Assembly: GCF_003987395.1 (NCBI RefSeq) | Contig: NZ_PIPT01000010.1 | Location: 54,180 to 118,179 of the forward strand | Reading direction: 5' to 3' | DNA: 64,000 nucleotides | From: Pseudidiomarina aquimaris | GTDB taxonomy: Bacteria > Pseudomonadota > Gammaproteobacteria > Enterobacterales > Alteromonadaceae | Shown: positions 19,737-29,889 of the stretch, in pieces | Layout: the number at the start of each line of letters is the position of its first letter | How positions within the stretch are numbered: position 1 is the first letter of the stretch | Position numbers and translations under genes: made by a program | Notes under the pieces: model-generated | The model's input: only the letters and a program-made list of their open reading frames with translations | The model's database searches: none | Told to the model about the DNA's origin: nothing

Positions 19737-21668
19737 ATGACCCAAGTGACTTCCTATTTTAAGCCTGATAGTGCGCTCGCCAAGGCACTACCTGGTTTTG
19801 CCCCGCGTCCCGCGCAAACAGAGATGGCGGCGGCGATTGCCAAAACCTTGAAGAGTAAAGGGCAGTTGGTGGTTGAGGCCGAAACAGGAACAGGTAAAAC
19901 CTACGCCTACCTCGTCCCGATCTTGAAGAGTTCGGGCCGAGCGATGATCTCGACCGGAACCAAGGCACTGCAGGAGCAACTTTTTCACCGCGATTTACCT
20001 GCCTTACGTGATGCGATTGCACCTGAAAAGCAAGTAAGCTTGTTAAAAGGTCGCAGTAACTATCTTTGCATCCATCGCCTCGAACAAGCGCAAGCGCAAG
20101 GCAATGATCTGTCACTGGTGGTGCAGAAACAGGTTATTGAGGTGAAGCGGTGGGCGCTGCACACAGAAGATGGCGACGTGGGCGGCCTAAGCAGCTTGCC
20201 TGAAGATGCCGAAGTGCTACCTCATGTAACCAGTACCGTGGATAACTGCCTCGGGCGTGACTGCCCCAGTTATGACGATTGCTACCTCGTCAAGGCACGC
20301 AAACGTGCCCTTGAGGCAGATATCGTAGTCGTCAATCATCATCTGTTTTTTGCCGATATGGCGCTCAAGGACGTCGGCTTTGGCGAATTAATCCCCCACG
20401 CCGACGCCTTGGTTTTTGATGAGGCACATCAGTTGCCAGATATTGCCAGTCAGTATTTTGGTGAAGCCCTCGGTAGCCGTCAGTTAAGCGAGATGGCACA
20501 AGACGCGAAGACGATTTATCTCACCGAGCTTAAAGATTTACGGCAACTCGATAAAGCCGCAGATAAACTCCTAGGTAGTTTGCGCGACTGGCGATTGGCG
20601 TTTCCACTGGATCCGCAACGTGGCAATTGGCGTCAGTTGGCACAGGATGACAAGATCGAAGCGGCAGCAGGGCAGCTTAGCGAAAGTCTCGAGTTCTTTC
20701 GCGAGGTGGTCAAAGGAGCATTGGGCCGGAGCCAGGACCTGGATACGCTGTATGAACGTTGCGTACAGTTCATCCATATTTGGCAGTTGCTACAAGACAC
20801 CCAACGCACCGGATATAGCTTTTGGTTTGAGACGACTCCGCGGCATGTGGTCTTGCACCAAACACCGCTGCAAGTCGCTGACAAGTTTGGTAGTTATGTT
20901 CGTGCTTCTGAGGCTGCCTGGGTGTTTACTTCGGCGACACTAGCGATTGGCGATGACTTTGGTCATTTTACCCGCCTGCTTGGCTTGGAGACTGCGGAGA
21001 CGTTGTGTTTGCCGAGTCCTTTTGCTTTTAGTGAGCAAGGGATCCTGTGCGTGCCACGCTTCTTACCGCAGCCGCAGCAACGTGAAATGCTTGATACCTT
21101 GCTCCAGATAACCACACAGGTGCTCGATGCCAACCCGCGCGGCGGCACCTTCGTGCTATTTACCAGTCATCGCATGCTGCAGCTCGTAGCGCGACAATTG
21201 GAAAACCTCACTGACCGGCCCTTGTTTGTTCAGGGCTCGACCAATAAGCGCGAACTGCTCGCAGATTTCATCGCTGCGGGGAATGGTGTGTTGCTCGGCA
21301 CGTCTTCGTTTTGGGAAGGCGTCGATGTGCGTGGCTCAGCGCTCACCTGTGTGATCATCGATAAGTTGCCGTTTGGTTCGCCGGATGATCCTTTGTTGCA
21401 GGCGCGAATTGAAGACTGCCGCATGCGTGGAGCAGAGCCGTTTACTCAGGTACAATTACCGCCAGCCGTGATTGCTTTGAAACAAGGGGCAGGACGCTTG
21501 ATTCGTGACCGCGGTGACCGTGGAGTGCTGATTGTTTGTGACCAACGCCTGGTTACCAAGCCCTATGGACAACTTTTTGTGGCGAGCTTGCCGCCTTTAA
21601 AGCGCACGCGCGACTTAACTCAAGCGCTCGAGTTTTTAACAGAAATAAACGGAGAAACATCTGCATGA
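19737..21668 (+). CDS. yoaA: ATP-dependent helicase, DinG/YoaA family
   Basis: A 643-residue XPD-like superfamily 2 helicase. Walker A AETGTGKT is near residues 43-50; the iron-sulfur cysteines are C106 (NYLCIHR) and the group CLGRDC..DDC near 162-175; DEAH is in VFDEAHQLPD; helicase motifs QGAGRLIRD and the C-terminal region match YoaA. In E. coli YoaA helps repair replication forks together with HolC. It overlaps tsaB by 4 bp (ATGA), a conserved pairing. Confidence 0.93.
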   Translation: MTQVTSYFKPDSALAKALPGFAPRPAQTEMAAAIAKTLKSKGQLVVEAETGTGKTYAYLVPILKSSGRAMISTGTKALQEQLFHRDLPALRDAIAPEKQVSLLKGRSNYLCIHRLEQAQAQGNDLSLVVQKQVIEVKRWALHTEDGDVGGLSSLPEDAEVLPHVTSTVDNCLGRDCPSYDDCYLVKARKRALEADIVVVNHHLFFADMALKDVGFGELIPHADALVFDEAHQLPDIASQYFGEALGSRQLSEMAQDAKTIYLTELKDLRQLDKAADKLLGSLRDWRLAFPLDPQRGNWRQLAQDDKIEAAAGQLSESLEFFREVVKGALGRSQDLDTLYERCVQFIHIWQLLQDTQRTGYSFWFETTPRHVVLHQTPLQVADKFGSYVRASEAAWVFTSATLAIGDDFGHFTRLLGLETAETLCLPSPFAFSEQGILCVPRFLPQPQQREMLDTLLQITTQVLDANPRGGTFVLFTSHRMLQLVARQLENLTDRPLFVQGSTNKRELLADFIAAGNGVLLGTSSFWEGVDVRGSALTCVIIDKLPFGSPDDPLLQARIEDCRMRGAEPFTQVQLPPAVIALKQGAGRLIRDRGDRGVLIVCDQRLVTKPYGQLFVASLPPLKRTRDLTQALEFLTEINGETSA

Positions 21669-22396
21669 CCGCTGTCTTGCTTGCCATCGACACTGCGACT
21701 GAGCAGTGCTCAGTTGCCTTAAAAGTAGGCGATAAACTTTATCAACGTGCAGCAATCACCCCGCGAGAACACTCGCAGCGGGTGCTGGGATTTGTTGACG
21801 AAGTGCTTGCTGAAGCCGGCGTGACCCTCGGCGACGTTGAAGGCATCGTGTGTGGTTACGGACCAGGTAGTTTTACCGGCGTGCGGATTGGTGTGGCAAT
21901 TTGCCAAGGCTTAGCTTTTAGTCACACTTTACCGGTTTATCCCGTCTCTACTTTAGCAGCGTTGGCACAACAGGCGGTGCGTTTGCATGGCGCGCAAAGC
22001 GTGCTAAGTGCCATTGATGCACGAATGAACGAAGTTTATCTTGCCGCTTACACAATGCAGGGTGAAAAATTGCTCGAGACTGTTGCGCCGCAAATGGCGC
22101 CGTTAGCTGCAGTGTCTGAACAACCTTGGTGGCAAACGCTGACCGCCAGCGGAAATGATGCTGAACTTAGTCAGCAGCAGGCTATCCAAGTAACAGGAGC
22201 CGGAACAGGTTGGCAAGCTTATGGTGAGGCATTAAACCCGAACCAACAGGTACACGTATTCGATGATGTGACCTTGCCATTGGCGGTTGATATGCTGACC
22301 CTGGCCCAAGACGTACAGCCGGTAGCAGCAGAACAACTCGAGCCATTGTATGTGCGCAATGAAGTTACCTGGCAAAAGTTACCCGGGCGTAGCTAA
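21665..22396 (+). CDS. tsaB: tRNA threonylcarbamoyladenosine protein TsaB
   Basis: TsaB is the scaffold for TsaD and TsaE in making t6A37 on ANN-decoding tRNAs. The 243 residues show the ASKHA start LLAIDTATEQCSVAL, GYGPGSFTGVRIGV near 68-81 and the DARMNEVY loop near 120-127. Start overlaps the yoaA stop; slp follows 11 bp downstream, as in several gammaproteobacteria. Confidence 0.95.
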   Translation: MTAVLLAIDTATEQCSVALKVGDKLYQRAAITPREHSQRVLGFVDEVLAEAGVTLGDVEGIVCGYGPGSFTGVRIGVAICQGLAFSHTLPVYPVSTLAALAQQAVRLHGAQSVLSAIDARMNEVYLAAYTMQGEKLLETVAPQMAPLAAVSEQPWWQTLTASGNDAELSQQQAIQVTGAGTGWQAYGEALNPNQQVHVFDDVTLPLAVDMLTLAQDVQPVAAEQLEPLYVRNEVTWQKLPGRS

Positions 22397-22407
22397 AAGG
22401 AGTACGA

Positions 22408-22977
22408 ATGATGTTGAAATATTGGCTGGCAGCACTTGCAGCGTTAACCCTAAGTGCATGTTCGGCAGTGCCTGATGAGTTGGCAGTTGCTGAAAATACC
22501 AATTCGGTGAATTACACCACAGCGCTCGAGAACCCAGAAATGACGGAAGGACAAACAGCGCGTTGGGGCGGTGTCATTGCCGAAGTCCGTAACAATGATC
22601 GCGGTACTATCATTGAAGTGGTGAATTACGAACTCAATTCTTACGGTCGTCCAATTCCGTCCGATAGCAGTGATGGTCGTTTCCGTGCTCTGATTGACGG
22701 TTTCATAGACCCCATGGTTTATGAAAAAGGCCGCAGCGTAACTTTTACGGGTACCGTGGGCGCACCTATCGAAGACAAAATCGATGAATTCCCGTATTTA
22801 TTTCCGACCTTGAATGTAAGTGGTAAGTACTTGTGGAAAGAAATCGAGAAAAACACAGCCGAAGTCGATTATAGCTCCCTTTGGTATCGTCACTACTGGT
22901 ATTCACCGCCGTATCGCGTGTACTACCCTGTACCCGTGCGGACACAGCCCAAAACGGATAACGACGGCGGTAACTAA
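22408..22977 (+). CDS. slp: Outer-membrane lipoprotein, Slp family
   Basis: A 189-residue lipoprotein with a signal peptide ending in a lipobox (TLSAC, Cys near residue 18) followed by S, so likely sorted to the outer membrane. The Slp family core is visible: ARWGGVIAEVRNND, TIIEVVNYELNSYGRP, GRFRA and FTGTVGA. The C-terminus is Tyr/Pro-rich. In E. coli Slp is starvation- and acid-induced; the role here is unproven. The second Met may be the true start. Confidence 0.9.
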   Translation: MMLKYWLAALAALTLSACSAVPDELAVAENTNSVNYTTALENPEMTEGQTARWGGVIAEVRNNDRGTIIEVVNYELNSYGRPIPSDSSDGRFRALIDGFIDPMVYEKGRSVTFTGTVGAPIEDKIDEFPYLFPTLNVSGKYLWKEIEKNTAEVDYSSLWYRHYWYSPPYRVYYPVPVRTQPKTDNDGGN

Positions 22978-22979
22978 AA

Positions 22980-23885
22980 ATGACGGAACATTTTGCACAG
23001 GCTCGGCACTCTGCCGAGCCTGTTTCATTTCAGCTAAACTGGGGCCAAGTGTCGGGGCTACGTTGGGGCGCTGCGAACGGCAAAGTGATTCTTGCCCTGC
23101 ACGGCTGGCTTGATAACGCACACAGTTTTCTACCCATTGCTGAAGCCTTTGTTGCCAGCGACTTAGCGCAAGACTATCAACTGGTCGCTTTAGACTGGCC
23201 AGGGCACGGCCACTCAGATCATCGGCCGGCGGGCAACTATTATCCATTTCTTGATTACGTCTACGATGCAATCCAAATCTGTGAACAACAGCGCTGGCAG
23301 CAGGTTGCTTTACTAGCTCATTCGATGGGTGCTTTTGTCGGTAATCTATGGGCTGGCATCGAACCCGAGCGTATTACGCACTTATTGTCGATTGAAGCCT
23401 TTGGCCTGTTAAGTAGCCCAGAAAGCGCTATTCTTGAAGATATTCGGCAGGGGTTTCGCAGTCGCCTAAAACAACAAGGCAAACGGCGTCCACATTATCC
23501 TGATTTCTCGTCCGCTGTAGCGGCGCGTGCGCAAGCGGGAGATTTTTCTGCAGAACTCGCCAGTGTGCTGGTTGAGCGCGGGATCGAACAACTTGCAGAA
23601 GACGATTTTCGCTTTCGCGCCGACGGTCAACTGCGGACGAAGTCAGCGCTGCGGCTATCGCCATTGCAAATTCGCACTGTACTCGAAGCGATTCGTTGCC
23701 CATTTACGTTAATTCTTGGAACACAAGGGCATAAAGACCGGCTACAGATCGCTCTCAATGAATGGCGGCATGCCGTGCCACATTTAGAAGTGGTTGAAGT
23801 TGCAGGCGGTCATCATGTTCATATGGAACAACCAGATGCGGTGTGGCGCCTGTTTACTGCGTTGTTGGCAGGGCAAAACGGCTAG
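22980..23885 (+). CDS. Alpha/beta hydrolase
   Basis: A 301-residue hydrolase starting 2 bp after slp. The oxyanion motif is LALHGWLDNAHSF (near 40), the nucleophile elbow LAHSMGAFVG (near 112), and the catalytic histidine probably in AGGHHVHMEQP near residue 280. The DWPGHGHSDHRP loop is typical of small-substrate esterases of this fold. No signal peptide. Its place before fadD suggests an ester or thioester substrate, but this is only suggestive. Confidence 0.83.
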   Translation: MTEHFAQARHSAEPVSFQLNWGQVSGLRWGAANGKVILALHGWLDNAHSFLPIAEAFVASDLAQDYQLVALDWPGHGHSDHRPAGNYYPFLDYVYDAIQICEQQRWQQVALLAHSMGAFVGNLWAGIEPERITHLLSIEAFGLLSSPESAILEDIRQGFRSRLKQQGKRRPHYPDFSSAVAARAQAGDFSAELASVLVERGIEQLAEDDFRFRADGQLRTKSALRLSPLQIRTVLEAIRCPFTLILGTQGHKDRLQIALNEWRHAVPHLEVVEVAGGHHVHMEQPDAVWRLFTALLAGQNG

Positions 23886-23889
23886 TCTA

Positions 23890-23906
23890 AACTGGTCGGA
23901 TATGCG
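23890..23906 (+). promoter_or_regulatory. FadR-operator-like sequence before fadD
   Basis: AACTGGTCGGATATGCG lies 40 bp before the fadD start. The left half and centre (AACTGGTCGGA) resemble the FadR operator of gammaproteobacteria (AnCTGGTCNGACCAGnT-like); the right half is degenerate. fadR is 6 kb away in this window. Confidence 0.55.
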
Positions 23907-23946
23907 ATGATTGGCAAAAACTAGAATGAGTCAGGAGCACAAGCGC

Positions 23947-25641
23947 GTGGAAAAAATTTGGTTAAAACGCTATCCGGCAGGGGTCCCTGAAGAAATTGAC
24001 CCAAATCATTTTAATTCGCTGGTCGACATTTTTGAGCAGAGTGTTACAGCTTATGGTGATCGTCCCGCATACGTGAATATGGATCATGAGATGTCCTTTC
24101 ACGAGTTGGATGAAGAGTCGAAAAAGTTTGCTGCTTACTTGCAGGCGAAAGGCCTGAAGAAAGGCGACGCAGTTGCTGTAATGATGCCGAATCTTTTGCA
24201 GTATCCAGTGGCTTTATTTGGGATTTTGCGCGCTGGTATGACAGTTGTGAATGTCAACCCACTCTACACACCGCGCGAATTAAAGCATCAATTAAGCGAT
24301 GCCAAAGTTAAAGGCATTGTGATTTTAGAGAACTTCGCTCATACACTGGAAAAAGTCACAGCGGATCTTAACGAACTCAAACACATCATCTTGACCGGAA
24401 TCGGCGATTTATTGCCAGCGCCGAAACGCTGGATCGTTAATTTCGTCGTGAAGTATGTAAAACGCATGGTGCCGAGCTATTCGCTGAAAGGTGCGGTAGC
24501 GTTTAATGACGTCCTAGCAAAAGGCGCGAAAGCCAAGTATGAACGTCCGAATATGACGGGCGATGATTTGGCCTTTTTGCAGTACACGGGGGGCACCACC
24601 GGGCTCGCGAAAGGGGCAATGCTTTCGCATCGTAATATGGTAGCTAACCTCGAGCAGGTTTCAGCGGTTGTTGCGCCGCTCGTCAACGACGGCGAAGAAA
24701 CGATTATCACTGCGCTGCCGCTCTATCATATCTTTGCGTTGACGGCGAATTGCCTGACGTTCATGAAGCATGGTGGTAAAAACATTCTCATCACTAATCC
24801 GCGTGATATGGCTGGCTTTGTCAAAGAACTTAGTAAGCATCCATTTTCGATCATTTGTGGAGTTAACACGCTGTTTAACGGCTTGTTGAATACTTCCGGT
24901 TTTAAAGATTTGGATTTCTCCAATCTCAAGATCGCTTTGGGCGGTGGAATGGCGGTGCAACGCTCAGTTGCCGAACATTGGGAACGCGTTACCAAATCAC
25001 GCCTGTTGGAAGGTTATGGCCTGACCGAGTGCTCGCCAGTGGTTACGGTAAACCCTACGGATATCGAACATTACAACGGTAGTATCGGTGTACCTTTACC
25101 TTCAACGTTGGTGCGCGTGGTCGATGTCGACACTGGCGAAGAAGTCGCGCAGGGTGAAGAAGGTGAGTTGCAGGTTCAAGGCCCGCAAGTAATGGTTGGT
25201 TATTTGAATCGCCCTGATGAAACCGACAAAGTCATGAAAGACGGCTGGTTCATGACCGGCGATATCGGCAAAATGGACGAAAACGGCTTCTTCAAGATCG
25301 TTGACCGCAAAAAAGATATGATTTTGGTCTCGGGCTTTAATGTTTACCCGAACGAAATCGAAGATGTCTTGGTTGCTCATCCGAAAGTGCTTGAGGCTGC
25401 CGCGGTAGGCGTGCCACATGATTCTTCAGGTGAAGCAGTGAAAGTCTTCATCGTGCGCAAAGACGACTCACTAACGGAACGTGAATTGATTGATTTTGCA
25501 CGTGAAAACATGACCGGATATAAAGTACCGAAGTTCGTTGAATTCCGTGATGAACTACCCAAAACAAATGTTGGTAAAATCTTACGTCGCGAACTGCGTG
25601 ACGAGGAAGAAGCCAAAGCTGGGGCGAGCAAAGACGCGTGA
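23947..25641 (+). CDS. fadD: Long-chain acyl-CoA synthetase
   Basis: Activates long-chain fatty acids to acyl-CoA at the inner membrane for beta-oxidation. The ATP/AMP signature [12 protein letters not shown] is near residue 212, GYGLTECSP near 358, and the fatty-acid signature [17 protein letters not shown] near 457-473. GTG 23947 is chosen because AGGAG lies 9 bp upstream and the resulting start [14 protein letters not shown] lines up with E. coli FadD; earlier TTG and ATG starts add 12 or fewer residues. 564 residues, full length. It overlaps rnd by 4 bp. Confidence 0.95.
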   Translation: MEKIWLKRYPAGVPEEIDPNHFNSLVDIFEQSVTAYGDRPAYVNMDHEMSFHELDEESKKFAAYLQAKGLKKGDAVAVMMPNLLQYPVALFGILRAGMTVVNVNPLYTPRELKHQLSDAKVKGIVILENFAHTLEKVTADLNELKHIILTGIGDLLPAPKRWIVNFVVKYVKRMVPSYSLKGAVAFNDVLAKGAKAKYERPNMTGDDLAFLQYTGGTTGLAKGAMLSHRNMVANLEQVSAVVAPLVNDGEETIITALPLYHIFALTANCLTFMKHGGKNILITNPRDMAGFVKELSKHPFSIICGVNTLFNGLLNTSGFKDLDFSNLKIALGGGMAVQRSVAEHWERVTKSRLLEGYGLTECSPVVTVNPTDIEHYNGSIGVPLPSTLVRVVDVDTGEEVAQGEEGELQVQGPQVMVGYLNRPDETDKVMKDGWFMTGDIGKMDENGFFKIVDRKKDMILVSGFNVYPNEIEDVLVAHPKVLEAAAVGVPHDSSGEAVKVFIVRKDDSLTERELIDFARENMTGYKVPKFVEFRDELPKTNVGKILRRELRDEEEAKAGASKDA

Positions 25642-26795
25642 GTCAGTCGTACCAGTTAATCACCGATTCCGCTGCCTTGTTGGCCTTCTGCCAACAAGCG
25701 CAGCAGGCACAATTTCTCGCTGTTGATACCGAATTTGTCCGCACCCGCACCTATTATGCCAAACTAGGCCTCGTCCAGGTGCAGGCTGATGAAGTGATCG
25801 CCTTGATCGATCCGATTGCACTACAGGCCAATCGCACGGACGATGGTTTAACCCCGCTCTGGGATTTATTTGCAGATCCCCAAAAAACGCTGGTGATTCA
25901 CGCTGGCGGAGAGGATTACGAGATCTTAAATCTGCATATGGGCACGTTGCCGAATGCGATCTTTGATACGCAAATTGCTTCAGCAATGTTGGGCGAGGGC
26001 GACGCCTTAGGTTACGCTGCGATGATTGAGCAGCGACTTGGGGTTGAATTGGATAAGTCGCAGTCGCGCACAGATTGGATGCAGCGGCCGCTGGCGCCTG
26101 AGCAACTCGACTATGCTGCGGCAGATGTACTTTACCTTTCGCAAGTTTACCCGCAATTGCTAAAGCAAGCTGAAGAACAAGGCAAGCTCGATCTCATTCT
26201 GCAAGAGAGTGCTTGGCAGGCGGAAAAACGCGCGCAGCAAATCCCCGATACTTGGTTATTTTTGCATTTTGGTAACGCCTGGCAGTGTAATCCTGAGCAG
26301 CTGAGTGTGCTACGTGAGCTGGTTGCATGGCGGGTTGAGCGCGCGCGAAACGCAGATTTACCGCTAGGGTTCATTGCGAAAGATCACGTACTACTCGACA
26401 TCGCACGCCGTATGCCCAGTAGTAAAAGCCAATTGCACGGTATCAAGGAGTTATCGTCAGTAACGGTGCGCTATGCGGGTGAGCAAATGCTTGAAGCGAT
26501 TCGTCGTGGCCAAGACAACGGACCACTCGAACTGAAGCTTCAGCGCATTAATGATATCCGCGGCTATAAGGTTCTGTTCAACAAAATCAAAGCGCTGGCG
26601 CAAGATGTTGCCAACGAGTTGGCTATTCCTGCTGCTTTGGTTGCCTCGCGTCGGCAAATTAACGATGTTTTGCATTGGTGTGTGCAAATTCCATCGCAAG
26701 CACAACACGAATTACCGCTACCTGACTTGTTTGCAAGCTGGCGTGGCGCTAAGCTAAGAGCATCGATTGAAGCCCTGATTAACGAGAGCGATTAA
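25638..26795 (+). CDS. rnd: Ribonuclease D
   Basis: 3'-5' exoribonuclease acting in tRNA 3' maturation. The DEDDy exonuclease domain has [15 protein letters not shown] (residues near 27-41), [10 protein letters not shown] (near 92) and [12 protein letters not shown] (near 155); an HRDC domain follows (about 210-290). 385 residues. GTG 25638 overlaps the fadD stop. The fadD-rnd-ycgL order is conserved in gammaproteobacteria. Confidence 0.95.
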   Translation: MSQSYQLITDSAALLAFCQQAQQAQFLAVDTEFVRTRTYYAKLGLVQVQADEVIALIDPIALQANRTDDGLTPLWDLFADPQKTLVIHAGGEDYEILNLHMGTLPNAIFDTQIASAMLGEGDALGYAAMIEQRLGVELDKSQSRTDWMQRPLAPEQLDYAAADVLYLSQVYPQLLKQAEEQGKLDLILQESAWQAEKRAQQIPDTWLFLHFGNAWQCNPEQLSVLRELVAWRVERARNADLPLGFIAKDHVLLDIARRMPSSKSQLHGIKELSSVTVRYAGEQMLEAIRRGQDNGPLELKLQRINDIRGYKVLFNKIKALAQDVANELAIPAALVASRRQINDVLHWCVQIPSQAQHELPLPDLFASWRGAKLRASIEALINESD

Positions 26796-26798
26796 CAC

Positions 26799-27062
26799 AT
26801 GTTGTGTGCGGTCTATCGCAGTCCCAAGCGTGCGGACACCTATTTGTATTTGGCGCATCCAGCCGACTTTTCCGTATTGCCTGAAACCTTAGCGAAAAGC
26901 TTTGGGAAGCCGCAACACGTAATGACCATCGCGCTGACCGAACAGCGAACTTTAGCCCGCTTGAGTGTGTCAGAGCTTAAGGAACATCTGAAAGATCCGG
27001 GCTTTTACCTACAGATCCCACCCCCGCCAGAAAATTTATTAAAAAAGGAGTTGGCAAAATGA
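26799..27062 (+). CDS. ycgL: YcgL domain protein
   Basis: An 87-residue YcgL-family (UPF0745) protein of unknown biochemical role. Family landmarks are CAVYRSPKRADTYLYL at the start and GFYLQIPPPPENLL near the end. It overlaps the following transglycosylase by ATGA and lies 3 bp after rnd. Confidence 0.93.
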   Translation: MLCAVYRSPKRADTYLYLAHPADFSVLPETLAKSFGKPQHVMTIALTEQRTLARLSVSELKEHLKDPGFYLQIPPPPENLLKKELAK

Positions 27063-28042
27063 GAAAGCTCATCAGTGTAGTGGTCCTAATGACCGCCTTT
27101 GTCGTGGCACCTAAAACTGCACTCGCAGCGGATGCAGCGGGGTTTGCCGACTATGTCGAAAAAATCAAAGCGGAAGCAATCGATAAGGGCTATAGCGAGG
27201 ACACCTTAGCCAAGGCGTTTGCGAATGCAAAATTCTATGAACGCTCGGTCAGTGCTGACAAAAATCAACCCGAATTTAAGCTAACACTCGATACTTACTT
27301 GCCACGTGCGGTACCTGAGTGGAAAGCCAAACAAGCCGTTGAGAAATATAACGAACACAAAGAGTTACTTGAAGAAGTAGGTGCCAAGTACGGCGTGCAG
27401 CCACGCTTCATCGTTGCGCTGTGGGGAATTGAGACGAACTTTGGCGGCTACACCGGCGGTTTTGACGTAGTGTCAGCGCTAACGACTATGGCCTACGAAG
27501 GTCGTCGTGAAGAATTCTTTAAGAACCAATTATGGCAAGCGCTTACCATCATTGAAGAGGGCCATATTGACGTTGAGCAAATGAAAGGCTCTTGGGCAGG
27601 CGCGATGGGGCAAACCCAATTTATGCCAAGTTCGTTTATGGCTTACGCAGTGGACTACGATGGCGATGGTCGTAAAGACATTTGGAATTCAATGGGCGAC
27701 GTTTTCGCTTCAGCGGCAAACTACCTGAAAAATGCTGGCTGGCGTGACGATGTGACTTGGGGGCGCCAAGTACAGTTACCGGCAGATTTCGACACCTCGT
27801 TGGCTGAACTGAAGAACAAAAAGACCTTGGCTGAATGGCAAGCTCTCGGCATACGTACGATGGAAGGGGAAGATCTTCCGCGCCGCGCTGATATCAAAGC
27901 TGGCTTAGTGATCCCGGATGATAAGGAAGGTCGCGTTTATTTAGCTTATGCGAATTACGACGCGTTAATGCGTTGGAACCGTTCGCATTACTTTGTCGCG
28001 GCAGTAGGTTACTTGTCTGACCGAATTCGCTTCCCGCGTTAA
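27059..28042 (+). CDS. Periplasmic lytic murein transglycosylase, MltB family
   Basis: Cleaves peptidoglycan glycan strands non-hydrolytically. Residues 1-24 form a Sec signal peptide without a lipobox, so unlike MltB it is soluble in the periplasm. The catalytic glutamate is in LWGIETNFGGYTG (near residue 124) and the GSWAGAMGQTQFMPSSF motif follows near 180-196; the domain ends with YDALMRWNRSHYF. 327 residues. Joined to ycgL by ATGA. Confidence 0.92.
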   Translation: MRKLISVVVLMTAFVVAPKTALAADAAGFADYVEKIKAEAIDKGYSEDTLAKAFANAKFYERSVSADKNQPEFKLTLDTYLPRAVPEWKAKQAVEKYNEHKELLEEVGAKYGVQPRFIVALWGIETNFGGYTGGFDVVSALTTMAYEGRREEFFKNQLWQALTIIEEGHIDVEQMKGSWAGAMGQTQFMPSSFMAYAVDYDGDGRKDIWNSMGDVFASAANYLKNAGWRDDVTWGRQVQLPADFDTSLAELKNKKTLAEWQALGIRTMEGEDLPRRADIKAGLVIPDDKEGRVYLAYANYDALMRWNRSHYFVAAVGYLSDRIRFPR

Positions 28043-28053
28043 TCTTGCCTTGA

Positions 28054-28710
28054 ATGATGCTTCAGCGTCCGTCGAAAATCGTTTGTGTGGGCCGCAATTA
28101 TGCGGCTCATGCGGCTGAATTGAATAATCCCATTCCCAGTGAACCGCTGTTATTTATAAAACCTCCCAGTAGCTGGGCGGTTCTGCCAAAGATTGCAATT
28201 CCTACGCAGCAAGGTGCCTGCCACCATGAGCTTGAAATCGCTGTTCGTATCGCCCAGCCGTTACGTCGTGCGACCTTGCGAGAGGCTCGTGAGGCTATTG
28301 ATGCCGCAGCGTTAGCACTCGATCTCACCTTACGAGACGTGCAAGATAAGCTTAAGCAACAAGGCCAGCCGTGGGAGCGAGCGAAAGCTTTCGACGGTGC
28401 CTGTGTCATGGCACCGTGGATGGAATTTTCAAACCTCGACGTGCAACTGGAGCAGGTACAGCAGAGCACCTTTGTGTTGCGTCGCAATGGTGTTGAGCAG
28501 CAACGAGGCGACGCACGTCAGATGCTGATGCCGATTGCCGAGTTGGTGGCCCATATAAGTCATGTCTTTAGCCTAGAAGCAGGTGATGTGATTTTGACTG
28601 GAACCCCTGCTGGCGTGGGGCCTCTCACTCCGAGAGATATGCTTGAGCTAGAGTGGCAAATCGGTTCGCACTCCGAAAAGTGGTCAGGACAGGTCATTAA
28701 AAATGACTGA
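28054..28710 (+). CDS. ycgM: Fumarylacetoacetate hydrolase family protein (YcgM-like)
   Basis: A 218-residue FAH-fold enzyme related to E. coli YcgM and acylpyruvases/oxaloacetate decarboxylases. The start CVGRNYAAHAAEL, metal ligands in HHELEIAVRI (two Glu, near 64-73) and the aspartate in LDLTLRDVQ, the K in RAKAFDGACVMAPW and the DVILTGTPAGVGPL motif are all present. It lies 11 bp after the transglycosylase and overlaps ycgN by 8 bp. Confidence 0.9.
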   Translation: MMLQRPSKIVCVGRNYAAHAAELNNPIPSEPLLFIKPPSSWAVLPKIAIPTQQGACHHELEIAVRIAQPLRRATLREAREAIDAAALALDLTLRDVQDKLKQQGQPWERAKAFDGACVMAPWMEFSNLDVQLEQVQQSTFVLRRNGVEQQRGDARQMLMPIAELVAHISHVFSLEAGDVILTGTPAGVGPLTPRDMLELEWQIGSHSEKWSGQVIKND

Positions 28711-29164
28711 AACACCGTTTTGGGAGCGGAAAAGCTTCGATGAGATGAGCCATGAAGAGTGGGAGTCGCTGTGCGACGGCTGCGGTAAATGTTGTTTGCA
28801 CAAGCTTATCGATACAGATGATGTCGATGAAACGATTCACTATACCGATGTCAGTTGTGTCCTTCTCGATACGGAAACTGCACGCTGTAGTAACTACGCA
28901 GAGCGAACCAAGCATGTTCCGGATTGTGTCGTTATCACGCCCGAGAATGTTCACGATCTTGGCTATATGCCGCCTTCATGTGCCTATCGACGCTTGGCGG
29001 AAGGTCGCGGCCTAGCCAGTTGGCATCCGCTACGCAACGGTGGTTCACAAGCGGCCATGATCGCTGCCGGTATCAGTGCGGCGCAGTGCGTGCAAAACGA
29101 AGACGAGGTCCATGAGGACCTCGAATTACGTATCGTGACTTGGCCGTTAAACGACAGCGATTAA
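28703..29164 (+). CDS. ycgN: YcgN family cysteine cluster protein
   Basis: A 153-residue UPF0260 protein with the YkgJ-type cysteine cluster: CDGCGKCCLHK near 28-38, later C in TARCSNY, a PDCVV cysteine and PPSCAYR. These could bind a metal or Fe-S cluster; the function is unknown. It ends tail-to-tail with dsbB, the stop codons overlapping. Confidence 0.92.
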   Translation: MTETPFWERKSFDEMSHEEWESLCDGCGKCCLHKLIDTDDVDETIHYTDVSCVLLDTETARCSNYAERTKHVPDCVVITPENVHDLGYMPPSCAYRRLAEGRGLASWHPLRNGGSQAAMIAAGISAAQCVQNEDEVHEDLELRIVTWPLNDSD

Positions 29165-29679
29165 ATCGAACGGAATTTTATTAAGCGACTGAAGAGCACG
29201 ACGATACCGACCCCTGCATAGCTAGCGAAGATAATTCGCATCCATTCCGGCATACTCAAACCAGCAAACTCCCAGCTAATATCACCACACAAGCCGGTGG
29301 CACTGAAAACTTCAGGAAACCAGCGGTGCAAGGCTAACCATTTCGGGAAGTTCGGAAAGGTGTCGCACACGGCGAAAAACGCATTAGCCGATTGTTGCGT
29401 TGCGACGTGTTCATTGGCGATTAAAAAGCCCCAAATCGCTGCGGTCAGCCAGCCGGCGAAGCCAACTAAACGGACGAGTCCTAACTTCGGTGCAATTAAC
29501 GGTAAAATCGCGGCAACGCCGATCATCAAGATGGCAAAACGCTGATAAATACACTTCACACAGGGCTCAAGACCCATTTCGTATTGCATGTAGAGGGCGG
29601 TGGCAAATAATCCAAACGCCGTGGCAGCAAGTAATGCCCAGGCCGCACGTTGTTCGGGTAACTTAGCTAGAAAGCGCAT
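29161..29679 (-). CDS. dsbB: Disulfide bond formation protein DsbB
   Basis: Inner-membrane quinone reductase that reoxidises periplasmic DsbA. Four transmembrane helices are visible in 172 residues; the first active pair is CVKC (near 40-43), the second pair is C in FAVCDTF (near 104) and in TGLCGDISW (near 130). Length and spacing match E. coli. It is divergent from fadR. Confidence 0.96.
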   Translation of the reverse strand: MRFLAKLPEQRAAWALLAATAFGLFATALYMQYEMGLEPCVKCIYQRFAILMIGVAAILPLIAPKLGLVRLVGFAGWLTAAIWGFLIANEHVATQQSANAFFAVCDTFPNFPKWLALHRWFPEVFSATGLCGDISWEFAGLSMPEWMRIIFASYAGVGIVVLFSRLIKFRSI

Positions 29680-29779
29680 GTTCTGACTCGTTCTTTTTCA
29701 GGCTTTAAACAAAGGGTTGCGTCAAAATAGCTAAGCTGAGGCCAGAAGTCGATAGATTTCTGTAAACAGAGTGCGACAA

Positions 29780-29796
29780 AACTTGTCCGACCATTG
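29780..29796. promoter_or_regulatory. FadR-operator-like sequence between dsbB and fadR
   Basis: AACTTGTCCGACCATTG is a 17-bp near-palindrome close to the FadR operator pattern (TGGTCCGACCA core, here TTGTCCGACCA). It lies 94 bp upstream of fadR, suitable for autoregulation. Confidence 0.65.
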
Positions 29797-29889
29797 GAAA
29801 CCCTGATAAAATCCAAGCTTGTTTTGATTTTAAAGCAATGTGAGTAACGTGGCCATTTCGGCGGCGTACAGACAAGAATAGGCCAATGA

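Noticed and set aside
25639..25656. Reverse complement contains AACTGGTACGAC, resembling a FadR site, at the start of rnd.
   Set aside because: It lies inside coding sequence at the fadD/rnd overlap, its right half does not match, and no promoter is evident there.
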